Below, piece by piece: positions 32,264-42,228 of a stretch of DNA of 64,000 nucleotides (its first letter is position 1; the number at the start of each line of letters is the position of its first letter). The position numbers were made by a program, and so were the translations under genes. Where the stretch lies: assembly GCF_018129965.1 (NCBI RefSeq), contig NZ_JAFCKW010000026.1, positions 23,146 through 87,145 on the forward strand, read 5' to 3'. The notes below the pieces were generated by a model, which made no database searches, was not told the DNA's origin, and saw only the letters and a program-made list of their open reading frames with translations. The stretch comes from Bradyrhizobium diazoefficiens. GTDB lineage: Bacteria > Pseudomonadota > Alphaproteobacteria > Rhizobiales > Xanthobacteraceae.

Positions 32264-33877
32264 TCAGGTGCCAAAGCTCTTCTGCACCGCCTTGTCGAGC
32301 GTCTCGCCGCCGACGAAGCGCTGGCGCAATTCGCGCTTGAGCAGCTTGCCGCTCGGATTCTTCGGCAGGCTATCGACGAAGATCACGCGCTTGGGCACCT
32401 TGAAATGCGCCATCTGTCCGGCGCAGTGCCTGATGACGGACTCCTCGTCGAGTGTCTCGCCGGCCTTGACGACGACGATCGCGGTCACGGCCTCGATCCA
32501 GCGCGGATCGGGCAGGCCGACCACGGCAACCTCGGACACCGCGGGGATGCGATAGACCATCTCCTCGACCTCGCGGCTCGCGACATTCTCGCCGCCGGTC
32601 TTGATCATGTCCTTGACCCGGTCGACCACGGTGATGTGGCCTTCGTCATCGACGGTGGCGAGATCGCCGGAGTGAAACCAGCCGCCGGTGAAGGCCGCCG
32701 CGGTCTTGACGGGATCGTTGTAATAGCCGGAGAGCAGATGCGGCGAGCGGTGCACGATCTCGCCGACTTCCCCGACCTTCACATTTTCCATCGCCGTGTT
32801 GACCACGCGCGTCTCGACATTGAGCACCGGCTTGCCGGCCGAGCCGGCCTTGCGGAGCTGGTCTGCTGGCCGCAGCACGGTGGCGAGCGGCGCGATCTCG
32901 GTCTGGCCGTAGAAATTCCAGAACTTCACATTGGGCAGGCGGCGCTGCAGCTCGAGCAGCACTTCCACCGGCATGATCGATGCGCCGTAATAGCCCTTCT
33001 GCAGGGTCGACAGATCGGTCTTGTCGAAATTCGGCGAGCGCAGCATCGCAATCCAGATCGTCGGCGGCGCGAAAAAGGAGGTGATCTTGTGCCCCTGGAT
33101 CAGCGAGAGGATGTTGTCGGCGGTCGGCTTGCCGGTGATCACGGCGGAGGCGCCAAGATAGACCTGCGGCCCGAGATAGACGTCGAGCTGGGCGCAATGA
33201 TAGAGCGGCAGCGCGTGCAGGAACTTGTCGTCCGCGCTCATGCCGCCGTCGATGATGCAGCTGACATACTGCCACATCACGGCTTCATGGGTCAGCATCG
33301 CGCCCTTGGGCAGCGACTCCGTGCCGCTGGTGTAGACGATCTGCGCCAGATCGCGGCTGTCGACGGACGCGTCCAGGAACGAGCCGTCGGCGTGGAGGAG
33401 ATCGTCGAAGGTGGTGATCCCCGCGGGTGCCGCGGCGGGATCCTCGCCGGGCAGCCAGATCATTGTCTCGACCGCGCAATCCCTGGCGCTCGCGGCCTTC
33501 GCCGGCTCGACGAAATCAGGGCCGGTCGCAAGCAGCTTTGCGCCTGAGCTCTTCAGGATGAAACTGATCTCGTCCGGGTTGAGCATGAAGTTGATCGGCA
33601 CCAGCACCGCACCGATCCGCGCCAGCGCGAAGCGCAGCGCGGCGAAGGCATGCGAATTGCGCGAGAGCACGGCGACGCGATCGCCCTTGGTCACGCCGAG
33701 GCCGAGCAGGCCGCGACCGAGCCGGTTGCAGATCGCGTCCATCTCGGCAAAGGTCCAGCTCACATCGCCGCAGCTCACCGCAAGCTTGGTCGGCTCGCGG
33801 GCCGCCGATCGGCGCAGCAGATCGCCGATGGCGTGCTCGCGGGCTTTCGCGATGGTGGCGGCGAGATCGCTCGACAT
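32264..33877 (-). CDS. Acyl-CoA synthetase (FadD/medium-chain type)
   Basis: A 537-residue AMP-forming ligase. The P-loop-like motif is YTSGTESLPKGAMLTHEA (about 187-204), the adenylate motif is FYGQTEIAPL, and the hinge and C-terminal catalytic Lys region are WFHSGDLATVDDEGHITVVDRVKDMIKTGGEN (split across the A5-A8 motifs) and NPSGKLLKRELR. It activates a carboxylic acid to its CoA ester. The unusual Glu-Ser in the P-loop (TSGTESLPKG) is common in a subgroup of ATP-dependent ligases in rhizobia. It is divergent from a Liv-type binding protein, suggesting the same substrate is imported and activated. Confidence 0.9.
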   Translation of the reverse strand: MSSDLAATIAKAREHAIGDLLRRSAAREPTKLAVSCGDVSWTFAEMDAICNRLGRGLLGLGVTKGDRVAVLSRNSHAFAALRFALARIGAVLVPINFMLNPDEISFILKSSGAKLLATGPDFVEPAKAASARDCAVETMIWLPGEDPAAAPAGITTFDDLLHADGSFLDASVDSRDLAQIVYTSGTESLPKGAMLTHEAVMWQYVSCIIDGGMSADDKFLHALPLYHCAQLDVYLGPQVYLGASAVITGKPTADNILSLIQGHKITSFFAPPTIWIAMLRSPNFDKTDLSTLQKGYYGASIMPVEVLLELQRRLPNVKFWNFYGQTEIAPLATVLRPADQLRKAGSAGKPVLNVETRVVNTAMENVKVGEVGEIVHRSPHLLSGYYNDPVKTAAAFTGGWFHSGDLATVDDEGHITVVDRVKDMIKTGGENVASREVEEMVYRIPAVSEVAVVGLPDPRWIEAVTAIVVVKAGETLDEESVIRHCAGQMAHFKVPKRVIFVDSLPKNPSGKLLKRELRQRFVGGETLDKAVQKSFGT

Positions 33878-34091
33878 GTCTGCTCCCTGAACCTGTTATC
33901 GGCGCGAGGCCGGCCGACGCTCCGTCGGACCTCGGCACAAGCGCCGTTCTGAATTTGCGGGGAAGGTAGTCGGCGCCCACTGCCGCGTCAAATCGCCGGA
34001 CCGGTCGACGCCGTCACGCAAGATTTGACGCGTGGCGGCGGGAAATCTAGGCTGTGCACCAATTATAAAAACTTCACAGGGGGAAATGTTC

Positions 34092-35297
34092 ATGCACCGG
34101 AATGCGCGTGCCGCCGTGGCGGCCGGATTGCTTCTTGCGTCGTTCGTCGGCCCGTCGTCTGCCCAGCAGACGCCGCTCAAGATCGGCGTGCTCTCCGACT
34201 TCTCGTCGGTCTATTCCGACATCGGCGGCCAGGGCAATGTCGAGGCCACCAAGATGGCCATCGAGGATTTCGGCGGGCAGATGTTCGGCAAGCCGATCGA
34301 CATGGTGTCAGCGGACGTCCTCAACAAGCCCGACGTCGCCTCCACCATCGCGCGCAAATGGTGGGAGACGGAGGGCGTCGACATGATCATCGACCTGCCG
34401 ACCTCCGCCACCGCGCTCGCGGTGATGGAGCTGTCGAAGCAGTATGAAAAGGTCATGATCGTGACCGATGCGGCCAGCTCCGACATCACCGGGAAATCCT
34501 GCTCGCCCTATACCGCGCACTGGACCTACGACACCTATTCCAACGCCCACACCGTCGGCAGCGCCATCGTGAAGAATGGCGGCGACACCTGGTTCTTCCT
34601 GACCGCCGATTACGTGTTCGGCCATTCGATCGAGCGCGACACCGGCGACGTCGTGCGGGCGGCGGGCGGGAAGGTGCTCGGCAGCGTCAAGCACCCGCTC
34701 AACACGGCGGACTTCTCCTCGTTCCTGCTGCAGGCCCAGGCCTCCAAGGCCAAGATCATCGGGCTTGCCAATGGCGGCGGCGACACCATCAACGCAATCA
34801 AGCAGGCGGGCGAGTTCGGCATCGTCGCCGGCGGCCAGAACCTCGCGGCGATCGTGATGTTCATCTCCGACGTTCACAGCCTGGGGCTGAAGCTCGCGCA
34901 GGGACTGATCATCACCGAGGCATATTACTGGGACCTCAACGACAAGACCCGCGCCTTCGGCAAGCGTTTCATGGAGCGTGTCAAGCGCATGCCGACCATG
35001 AACCAGGCCGCGACCTACAGCGCGACGCTGCATTATCTCAAGGCCGTGCAGGCCGCGGGCACCAAGGACACCAAGACGGTGATGGCGAAGATGCGCGAAC
35101 TGCCGGTCAAGGATGCCTTCACCGACAACGGCGTGCTACGCGAGGACGGCCGCATGGTGCACAGCATGTATCTGTTCCAGGTGAAGAAGCCCGAGGAATC
35201 CAAGGGCCCCTGGGACTATTACAAGCTGCTCGCCGAGGTGCCCGCCGACCAGGCGTTCCGGCCGCTGAAAGACGGCGGCTGCCCGCTGGTGAAGTAG
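34092..35297 (+). CDS. Liv-type ABC transporter substrate-binding protein
   Basis: A 401-residue periplasmic binding protein with a signal peptide (MHRNARAAVAAGLLLASFV, cleaved near SSAQQ) and a Peripla_BP_6 fold (LKIGVLSDFSSVYSDIGGQG at the start, then NGGGDTINAIKQAGEFG). Two nearby ATGs are possible: 34086 overlaps the ribosome site, while 34092 has AGGGGG 8 nt upstream, so 34092 is preferred. No permease or ATPase gene adjoins it. The divergent acyl-CoA ligase and dehydrogenase genes suggest a carboxylic-acid ligand. Confidence 0.92.
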   Translation: MHRNARAAVAAGLLLASFVGPSSAQQTPLKIGVLSDFSSVYSDIGGQGNVEATKMAIEDFGGQMFGKPIDMVSADVLNKPDVASTIARKWWETEGVDMIIDLPTSATALAVMELSKQYEKVMIVTDAASSDITGKSCSPYTAHWTYDTYSNAHTVGSAIVKNGGDTWFFLTADYVFGHSIERDTGDVVRAAGGKVLGSVKHPLNTADFSSFLLQAQASKAKIIGLANGGGDTINAIKQAGEFGIVAGGQNLAAIVMFISDVHSLGLKLAQGLIITEAYYWDLNDKTRAFGKRFMERVKRMPTMNQAATYSATLHYLKAVQAAGTKDTKTVMAKMRELPVKDAFTDNGVLREDGRMVHSMYLFQVKKPEESKGPWDYYKLLAEVPADQAFRPLKDGGCPLVK

Positions 35298-35322
35298 GAC
35301 AACACGGCAGACAAGTCCCCGT

Positions 35323-35811
35323 TCAGGGCTTGCGCGCTTTCTGGCGCAGTGCCTCGCTGAGGCGCTGCTTCAGCTCGTCCGCGGCTTTCTGGCTGACGTC
35401 CTGGCCGATCTGCGCGCTGGCCTGCGCCAGCGTATCCGCCTTCTCCAGATATTTCTGGCCGGCCGGCCCGGCATAGAAGGCCTCGATCTGGCGCAGTTCG
35501 TCCGGGGTGAAGGCCGCGGCATAGAGCGCTGCGATCTGGTCGGTGATCGCGGCGAAGTACGGCGTATAGATGTCGGAGCCGGGGCGCGTCATCGCGTCGT
35601 ACTCCTGCTCGATTTCCGGCCGGTCCTGTGCGACCACGGACCTGAGCTTGAGCAGCAATTGCGGCAGCGCCGCGCGATACTGGTCCGGGATCCTCAGGGT
35701 GACCACGAGCTTGCGTGCCGCGGTCATCGCGTCGGGGGACGGCGTCTCGGCCGACGCCCCGCAACCGAGGAGCAGGAGAATGCCGGCGATCGTCAACAAA
35801 CGTCTGGACAT
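35323..35811 (-). CDS. DUF2059 family lipoprotein
   Basis: A 162-residue exported protein. The N-terminus MSRRLLTIAGILLLLGCGAS has a lipobox-like LLGC, so it may be a lipoprotein in the outer membrane. DUF2059 is visible in LYAAAFTPDELRQIEAFYAG and GQKYLEKADTLAQASAQIG. The start is the ATG at 35811 with AGAGG 3-4 nt upstream; the first in-frame ATG (35823) gives a less typical signal peptide. It is convergent with the binding-protein gene. Confidence 0.85.
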   Translation of the reverse strand: MSRRLLTIAGILLLLGCGASAETPSPDAMTAARKLVVTLRIPDQYRAALPQLLLKLRSVVAQDRPEIEQEYDAMTRPGSDIYTPYFAAITDQIAALYAAAFTPDELRQIEAFYAGPAGQKYLEKADTLAQASAQIGQDVSQKAADELKQRLSEALRQKARKP

Positions 35812-35864
35812 GGACCTCTCCACAGGAAGGCGAGCGACGCGTTTCTCTTTCGCTCGAAAACGCT

Positions 35865-37085
35865 CTAGCGGCTGGCAGGCGCCATGACGGCGATCGTCGC
35901 CGGCGCACGGTCCGGCGTGATCTCGTCAGGCTCCTCCACCTCCGTCACCTTCACGAACAGCTGCGGAACCTTGCGGGCGCGGTCGAGTAGAACCGCCGCA
36001 CCGATCTGGATCAGGATGCCGGCGAAGGACACGGCGAGCTGCTCCCAGACGCCCTTGGTGTATTGCGTCAGGATCCAGTGCGCGGAGAATGACAGGAACA
36101 CGCCGAGGCAGAAGATCGGCAGCGAATGCTGGCCGCAGATGATGACCGGGCGCAGCCATTTCGCATGCAGCACCTTCCAGTGGCGCGGAATGAAATAGGT
36201 CATCCAGATCGCCAGCGCCAGGAAGTGCGTGAAGCGCAACATGTCGAGATCGGTCTTGTCGATCGGGTAGATCGCCTTGATCATCCATTTCGGGATCATC
36301 GCCTCGAGCGCGGGGCTGTGCCAGGTCATCACGATCAGCAGCGCGAAGGCAATCCAGGCCGCGGCCAGGGTCATCGTCACCTTCGACCAGACATATGTCG
36401 CGATCTTGTTGATCTGGCCGATGCCGCACCAGGCCGCAAACACGAACATCAGCTGCCAGCAGAACGGATTGAAATACCAGTGGGTGCCCGGGGGATAGGA
36501 TGAGACGTTCCAGTCGAACCAGCGCGACAGGACGTAGAGCACCACCGAGCCGGCCAGCGTCAGGTTCGGCCGGCGCGTCAGCCCCCACACGATGAAGGGC
36601 GCGGCGGCGACCAGCGTGATGTAGAGTGGCAGCACGTCGAGATTGACCGGCTTGTAGCGCAGCGTGAGCGCCTGACCGATCAGGATGTCCGGATGGTCGA
36701 GAAAATTGTGGACATTGAACTCGTCCGCATACATCGGATTGTCGAACCGCCTGACCGTGCGCGCGATCTGCGCGGTGAACAGCAGGAACAGCATGATGTG
36801 GGCGACGTACATTTCGGCCGCGCGCGTCCACAGCCGCTTCAGCGCTGCGGCGAACCAGCCGCCGGCAACGATCGGCCCGTAGATCCAGCCGACCAGATAG
36901 CCGGAGATGAAGACGAAGAACTCGGCGGCGTCGCTGAAGCCGTAATTGCGCAGCGTCAGCCACGCGACCACATCGTGGGGAATGTGATCGAGGAAGATCA
37001 TCCACAGCCCGATGCCGCGGAACAGATCGAGCCGCAGATCGCGCTCGACCGGCGCCAACAATGCTGCCTGGTCACGTGTGGTCAT
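35865..37085 (-). CDS. OpgC-like membrane protein
   Basis: A 406-residue protein with about ten membrane segments and the OpgC pattern at the N-terminus (RDLRLDLFRGIGLWMIFLDH and FVFISGYLVGWIYGP). OpgC is an acyltransferase-3 type enzyme that succinylates osmoregulated periplasmic glucans; in Bradyrhizobium the glucans are beta-1,3/1,6-linked. The start is the ATG at 37085; the open frame upstream is not supported because it lacks hydrophobic or family sequence. The C-terminal 30 residues are polar and acidic. Confidence 0.88.
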   Translation of the reverse strand: MTTRDQAALLAPVERDLRLDLFRGIGLWMIFLDHIPHDVVAWLTLRNYGFSDAAEFFVFISGYLVGWIYGPIVAGGWFAAALKRLWTRAAEMYVAHIMLFLLFTAQIARTVRRFDNPMYADEFNVHNFLDHPDILIGQALTLRYKPVNLDVLPLYITLVAAAPFIVWGLTRRPNLTLAGSVVLYVLSRWFDWNVSSYPPGTHWYFNPFCWQLMFVFAAWCGIGQINKIATYVWSKVTMTLAAAWIAFALLIVMTWHSPALEAMIPKWMIKAIYPIDKTDLDMLRFTHFLALAIWMTYFIPRHWKVLHAKWLRPVIICGQHSLPIFCLGVFLSFSAHWILTQYTKGVWEQLAVSFAGILIQIGAAVLLDRARKVPQLFVKVTEVEEPDEITPDRAPATIAVMAPASR

Positions 37086-37396
37086 GTCCCCGCCTCGTCC
37101 GGTGGGCGTCGCGCCGTGGCGACGGCAAAAAATGGGATGCAAAAAACTGAAATCAAAAGTCGGCAGGCCTTGCGGCCGGTCGCAAGCGTAGCTGACCTTG
37201 GCGTCCGCGCAAGGGCCTTCGTCATCACGGCGTCCGTGACCGTCCCGGGGCGGCAGCCTCTCCAAACTATCGAAACAACCCCATGCACAGTAGGGGGCGA
37301 TTCTTAAGTGATTGCTTTCGCGACGAAATCCGAATCGCCCGTCGGGCACTCGGATCGCACCTCAGGGCAGGAGCCCACTCGCATGAGGAAAAAGGC
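37086..37396. other. Gene-free interval between opgC-like and cyclase genes
   Basis: 311 bases. Both flanking genes are on the minus strand, so it should hold the OpgC promoter and the end of the cyclase transcript. I see no convincing terminator, repeat or small gene. Confidence 0.5.
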
Positions 37397-40300
37397 TTAG
37401 GTGAACTCGTCACCGCCGGCGAGCGCCTCGTTCAGCATTGCCTCGGCCTTGTGCTGGAGTGGCCGCGCGCCGCTCTCGGCTGCGATCGCGATGGCGCCGC
37501 GCAAGGCAGCCAGAATGGCCGCCTTGTTCTCCGCGCCGGAGGCCGGCGTCACCACGGCCTCGCCGACCAGGGCCTCGGCCTCGAGGCCGGCAAAGCCCTG
37601 CTGGCGGGCGGTGTTGCGCGCCTCGCGCAGCATGGTCTGCGCCGCCTGGGCGTCGCCGAGGCGATGGGTGGCGAGCGCGAGGTAGATCGAGCTGCGCAGC
37701 ACCGCCGAGGTATAGCCGACCGCCTTCGCCTCCTCGCGCGCTTCCGTCAGCATGCCGCGCGCCCGGTCGAACAGGCCCTGGTCGAGATAGGCGATGCCGA
37801 GATGGCAGGCGAGCACCGGCACGAACAGCCGGATGCCGTGCTTCTGCGCGAGCCGGTAGCCGTCTTCGAGCACGGCAGCAGCGGCCGCAGGCTCGCCGCG
37901 GCCGACCAGCAGCCAGCCGCCGCTATAGGCGGCGGCGACGCGGTCGTAGGGCCGGCCGGTCTCCTCCGCGATCGCGGAGGCCTGCCGCTGGAGTTCTTCC
38001 GCGATGTCGAACTCGCCCATGACGGTATGGGTGAAGCTCTTCATCATGCAGCAGAGCACCAGCAGATAGTTCGGGGTTGAACCGATAGGCGCCCTGGCGT
38101 CGGGGCCGGCCAACTGGGCATGCGCCAGCGCCAAAGTCTCAACCGCCGAATGAAAGCGGCCGGCGAGAAAATAGGCCTGCCCAAGGCCATATCGGGCGAG
38201 ATTGAGCCAGCCGGGATCCCCCCACCGTTCGGCGAGACCAACGACATCTTCGCTGATTGCAACGGCCTCGACCGGCGCTCCATGAAAATTCTGCGCGCCT
38301 GCCCTGACCGTCATTGCGGCAACCTTGCGCCCGATATCGTCGATCGCACCGGCGCGACGCTCAGCCTCCTTGCCGAGATCAAGCCACTCGACAACATGGC
38401 CCGACGCGATGAAGGTCGCACGGGCTTCCATGCGCAGATCGATCGCATCAGCCTCCCGCGCACGCGTCATCGGCGTCTTGTCGAGAGCGCGCATGGCGAT
38501 CCCGAAATAATTGGCTGCATCGGCAAAGGCCGAGCGACCAAGACTTTTTCGACCCGCGCTTCTGCCGTGCGTGAATGACTTGAGCCAATCCTTGGCGCGA
38601 GTCGCATGGTAACAGAGTGCGTCAGGCTCGTCGGCGAGCGCCGGGTCGGACTCCAGCGCCGCGAGAATTCGGGCATGAATGCCGTCGCGAGCCTTTTCGA
38701 CCATGGAGTCATACGTCACCTGACGAACCATCTCGTGCCGAAACTCCAGCGCATCATCCAGTTCGCTGTCGATCCTGACGAGCAATTCGGCACGATCGAG
38801 CGCCGCCAGGCAATCCTGCAGCGCCGGCTCAGCCAGCCCCGCAATCGTCCTGAGCGTGGCAACGCTGGATCGCGGACCGAGCGCAGCCGCGATCTGAAGG
38901 ACCGAACGTTCCTGGCGCGATATGCGATCGAGGCGCGCAGCAATCACCCCCTGAATGCTGGTGGGAATCCCAAGCTCATTGATTGGCCGCACCAATGCGA
39001 GATTGCCCCACTGACCACGCAGCGTGCCGCTATCCTTTAATCCGCGACAGACCTCCTCAAGGAAAAGAGGGACATTGGCCGTGTGGGAGATGATCCGGCT
39101 CTTCAGGTCGGCGTTGTCCTCGGAGGGACCGAGCATGTCCTCCAGCATGGCGAGCCCGGAGTCGTCGTCCAGCGGCTGCATCGCAACGATCTCAGCCTGA
39201 CATCCTGCGATCCATACCGGCATGCCGTTGGGACGGGAGGTGAGAAGAACGAGAAGGCCTGGCGCCTGCGACGATGCGATCGCGGCAATCACGCCGTCAC
39301 TGGCGCGATCGATCCAATGGAGATCTTCCAGCAGCAGAACGGTATGCTGACGTGCCGCGATGGCCGTGATCAGGGCGCAACTGACATCGGTGATCGCGCG
39401 CCCGCGCGCATGCGGCTCGAGCTCGCTCCATTGCCGATTCGAAATCGGCCGATCGAGCACCGCATCGAGCGCGCATCGATGGATATCGGAAAGGTTATCT
39501 CGGAAATCGCCGGAACTTCCGGAGTCCCTCGATGCCGCCTCCTGTGCGGACATCAGCAGGCGTTTGAGCGTGCTGAAAGGGGCGCCCTGGAGATTCGGGC
39601 TGCACTCGGCGTCGATCAGGCGCCAGCCGTTCGATCTCATATTCTGGGCGAACTCGTGGCCAAGCCGCGACTTGCCGATTCCGGCGTCGCCAAGCAGCAG
39701 AACCGTCTGCCTGCCGGACCCGACATTTGCGGCCGCACGGCCAAGCAAAGCCCGTTCCTGCGTGCGGTCGACGAACCGCGAGACGCTCCGCGCCCTGCGC
39801 ACCCGCCAGCTCGAAAGATCGCTCGCGCCGACGATCCGGTAGACCGGCACGGGCTGATTGAAGCCGCGCAGCGCCTTTACACCCAAAGATTCGAAGCGAA
39901 CGTGACCCTCCGCCAGGGCCTGACAGGCTTCCGACACGTAGATCTGATTCGCCTCGGCCGCCGTTTCAAGCCGCGCCGCCAGATGCTGCGCGGCGCCGCC
40001 CATTTCGTAAACTTTGGAGAACTCGCTCGCGACCATGTAGGCAACGACGTGACCGGAGTGCAGGCCGACGCGGACCTGGAGTGCGGGGTCTCCCAGGCCC
40101 GCCACGCGCCGGACCAGTTCAATCGCCGCATGGCAGGCGAGCGGAGCATGATTGTCGTCCGCAATCGGCGCGCCGAACACCGCGGCAAGACCGTCGCCGA
40201 GTTCCTTGCTGACAATTCCGCCGAATTGGCGCACCGCGCCTCTCATCGCGACCAGCGCGGGCTCCAGTCGCGAGACGGCCGCCTCCGGATCCAGTTCAGC

Positions 40301-40450
40301 AACGAGACCCGTCGAATCGACGACATCGGCGCGAAGGATCGTCACGAAACGGCGCTCTGTGTCCGGCTCCGCCCGTCGCAGGGCGGCGCCGCATCTGGAG
40401 CACCAGCTATCGCTTGGGTCGACCGTCGACTGACATGCGACGCATTGCAT
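37397..40450 (-). CDS. Zinc-ribbon / class III cyclase / AAA ATPase / TPR regulator
   Basis: A 1017-residue protein. A zinc ribbon (C3-x2-C6 ... C17-x2-C20) is followed by a class III nucleotide cyclase domain (about 33-208), a P-loop ATPase of the AAA_16 type (Walker A GDAGIGKS at 254-261; Walker B LLLLEDLHWIDRAS) and a long helical TPR-like C-terminus (about 600-1017). In the cyclase domain both metal aspartates (Asp42, Asp87) and the transition-state Arg160 (AARLE) are visible, but the residue before LAARL, usually Asn, is His. Activity may be reduced. The overall build resembles guanylate cyclase/ATPase proteins found in multiple copies in bradyrhizobia. It may integrate a signal and control an unknown partner. 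Confidence 0.92.
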   Translation of the reverse strand: MQCVACQSTVDPSDSWCSRCGAALRRAEPDTERRFVTILRADVVDSTGLVAELDPEAAVSRLEPALVAMRGAVRQFGGIVSKELGDGLAAVFGAPIADDNHAPLACHAAIELVRRVAGLGDPALQVRVGLHSGHVVAYMVASEFSKVYEMGGAAQHLAARLETAAEANQIYVSEACQALAEGHVRFESLGVKALRGFNQPVPVYRIVGASDLSSWRVRRARSVSRFVDRTQERALLGRAAANVGSGRQTVLLLGDAGIGKSRLGHEFAQNMRSNGWRLIDAECSPNLQGAPFSTLKRLLMSAQEAASRDSGSSGDFRDNLSDIHRCALDAVLDRPISNRQWSELEPHARGRAITDVSCALITAIAARQHTVLLLEDLHWIDRASDGVIAAIASSQAPGLLVLLTSRPNGMPVWIAGCQAEIVAMQPLDDDSGLAMLEDMLGPSEDNADLKSRIISHTANVPLFLEEVCRGLKDSGTLRGQWGNLALVRPINELGIPTSIQGVIAARLDRISRQERSVLQIAAALGPRSSVATLRTIAGLAEPALQDCLAALDRAELLVRIDSELDDALEFRHEMVRQVTYDSMVEKARDGIHARILAALESDPALADEPDALCYHATRAKDWLKSFTHGRSAGRKSLGRSAFADAANYFGIAMRALDKTPMTRAREADAIDLRMEARATFIASGHVVEWLDLGKEAERRAGAIDDIGRKVAAMTVRAGAQNFHGAPVEAVAISEDVVGLAERWGDPGWLNLARYGLGQAYFLAGRFHSAVETLALAHAQLAGPDARAPIGSTPNYLLVLCCMMKSFTHTVMGEFDIAEELQRQASAIAEETGRPYDRVAAAYSGGWLLVGRGEPAAAAAVLEDGYRLAQKHGIRLFVPVLACHLGIAYLDQGLFDRARGMLTEAREEAKAVGYTSAVLRSSIYLALATHRLGDAQAAQTMLREARNTARQQGFAGLEAEALVGEAVVTPASGAENKAAILAALRGAIAIAAESGARPLQHKAEAMLNEALAGGDEFT

Positions 40451-40736
40451 TTACGAACCTTCAGAGCTTCCGATGCCGTTCTGCGCTGACCGGCGACCTC
40501 GGGAAAGCCTGCCACAAGATTACCTATCAGAAGATTCGTGGCAATCGACCTTACAAACGAAGCAAGGCTGCATCACGCAACCGGTTTGCTGGACGAAGCA
40601 CGATTCCGGGTGATAGCGTTCGAGCGCGCGACTATGGGCATTTCAGCAGTGATTTGGCGGTCGAATCGAGCCGGAGCACTTTGTTGGACGGCGCGTAAAC
40701 CATTTTTTTTGGCTGGATCAAATCGAGGACGAGACG

Positions 40737-41228
40737 ATGGGCGGACGGACATACGGCAGCAAAGCTTTCCGGGACGTAATGAACAGCAATTACTACCCTT
40801 TGGCGAACATGAAAAAGAGCGTGGCCAAGCTCAAGGCGTCGGGCGACATCGACCTGCCGACGCTCGAATACGGCCAGTACCATCTGATCCTGACCCCGGC
40901 CTCGAAGTGGCCGGAGGGCAGCGCCAAGTACTGGCCCAAGGAGAAGGGCCGGGCGCGCGTCGACCTCGCGACCCAGCCGAACACCGTCCCGCTGTCGAGG
41001 GACGAGCCCGGTGTCATTCCGCTGACGCGATGCGACCTGCTCGATGCCTGCGTCCGGAAATGCTTCAATTCCGAGCCGCCGATCCCGATGAAGACCAACA
41101 TCATCACCCACGCGGCCAGCGACGCCTATGCCCACCGGCACGAGATCCGGCTGGAATGGGAGTACAAGAAGGGCTCGGACAAGCCGACGCTGCTCCATCT
41201 GACGATGGTCTGCCCGCACAGGTCCTGA
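40737..41228 (+). CDS. Hypothetical protein, 163 residues
   Basis: A 163-residue soluble protein (MGGRTYGSKAFRDVMNSNYY at the start), with GAGGA before the ATG and a terminator-like hairpin 49 bases after the stop. It is rich in Lys/Pro, has three Cys in DLLDACVRKCF and the C-terminal PHRS, and no signal peptide or membrane segment. I do not recognise the family. It stands alone, divergent from the cyclase gene. Confidence 0.6.
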   Translation: MGGRTYGSKAFRDVMNSNYYPLANMKKSVAKLKASGDIDLPTLEYGQYHLILTPASKWPEGSAKYWPKEKGRARVDLATQPNTVPLSRDEPGVIPLTRCDLLDACVRKCFNSEPPIPMKTNIITHAASDAYAHRHEIRLEWEYKKGSDKPTLLHLTMVCPHRS

Positions 41229-41634
41229 CCCTGCCGCGAAGGCGATACCGGGATTGTGATTCGGGTCGGCAAACAGAAATGGTCCGCACAACGCGGGCCA
41301 TTTTTATGGGGGCCATCCGCGGCGCGTGCATCGGGTCGTGACGCGTGGCGTAACAAATCCGCCATCGCCGCGATGTACCGGGCGTCTCACGCGCGCATTC
41401 GAATGGACGGTGATCCAGGGACGGCACAGTCGCGCGCGCCGTCGATGTTCGCCGCGACGAAGCGGAAAGAATTGCCGACATCCGGCAGAGATGGTCCGGC
41501 AAATGTTGCGGGTCCGTTGCCTTTGCGGGCGTTTGATTTCGGAATTGTGTCGATCGATCAATCAATCATCGCAGCGCGCAGGATTGGTACGGATCGTGCC
41601 GCCTCTCGTCGCGAAGACGAATCGGACCAGGACA
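41229..41634. other. Gene-free interval with terminator
   Basis: 406 bases between two unknown genes. It contains the hairpin at 41277-41305 and, further right, an ATCGATCAATCAATCATC-type stretch at about 41551-41568. Otherwise I see only promoter-like sequence for the next gene. Confidence 0.5.
41277..41305 (+). terminator. Rho-independent terminator
   Basis: AAATGGTCCGC pairs with GCGGGCCATTT (one G-U pair) around an ACAAC loop, followed by a T-tract. It ends the transcript of the 163-residue gene. Confidence 0.8.
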
Positions 41635-42087
41635 ATGAATATCTCGGGCGCGAATGCCTATGCCTATTTACAGGATGCTTCATTGGTGAAGCGGACGAAT
41701 GCCGGCACGACGTCATCCGCCGGCAGTGCGCCGGACGCGTCGAGCACCTCCGCCGGCCAGGCCAGCGAAGGAAGCATCCAAACCACCGATTTCACCCACA
41801 TGACGCGCGCAGGGCTCGCCGACTGGGTGAACGCGCAGATCAAGAGCGGCCGGATGTCATTGCAGGACAGCTCGACCTTCGTGAGCATGATGGTGAAAAT
41901 CCCCGTCAATGGCGGCTATACCGGGCTCGACAGCCAGGAATCCGTCAATTTCATGCAGCTCGCGCAAAGCGGCATGACATGGGCGCAACAGAACAACGAC
42001 CCCGAGATGCTCAAGCACCTGCAGACCGCCCTCGGCGTCATGCAGGCCAACCAGGGCCAAACCGCCGGCGTTGACCTGACGGTGTGA
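41635..42087 (+). CDS. Hypothetical protein, 150 residues
   Basis: A 150-residue protein with a Ser/Thr/Ala-rich N-terminal third (about 20-48) and a helical rest. Recognisable parts are FTHMTRAGLADWVNAQIKSG and VSMMVKIPVNGG. There is no signal peptide by eye, but the N-terminus (MNISGANAYAYLQDASLVKR) resembles those of small secreted/flagellar-type rhizobial proteins. I do not assign a function. The ATG at 41635 has AGGAC upstream. Confidence 0.55.
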   Translation: MNISGANAYAYLQDASLVKRTNAGTTSSAGSAPDASSTSAGQASEGSIQTTDFTHMTRAGLADWVNAQIKSGRMSLQDSSTFVSMMVKIPVNGGYTGLDSQESVNFMQLAQSGMTWAQQNNDPEMLKHLQTALGVMQANQGQTAGVDLTV

Positions 42088-42228
42088 CCGCGCGCTGACG
42101 CGCATTCAAAGGTCCGCAGCTCACGGGGACAGCGCCCTCATTCCCAAAGGAATAGTCCGAGCACTGCCACCCGCCTTGATCCGCAGTCGGGACGACGGCC
42201 CGTGACACGTCGCCCTCACACGCCCCCG

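Noticed and set aside
39083..40489. A 468-residue open frame on the plus strand across the cyclase gene
   Set aside because: It lies antisense to a gene with clear cyclase and ATPase motifs and has no recognisable domain.
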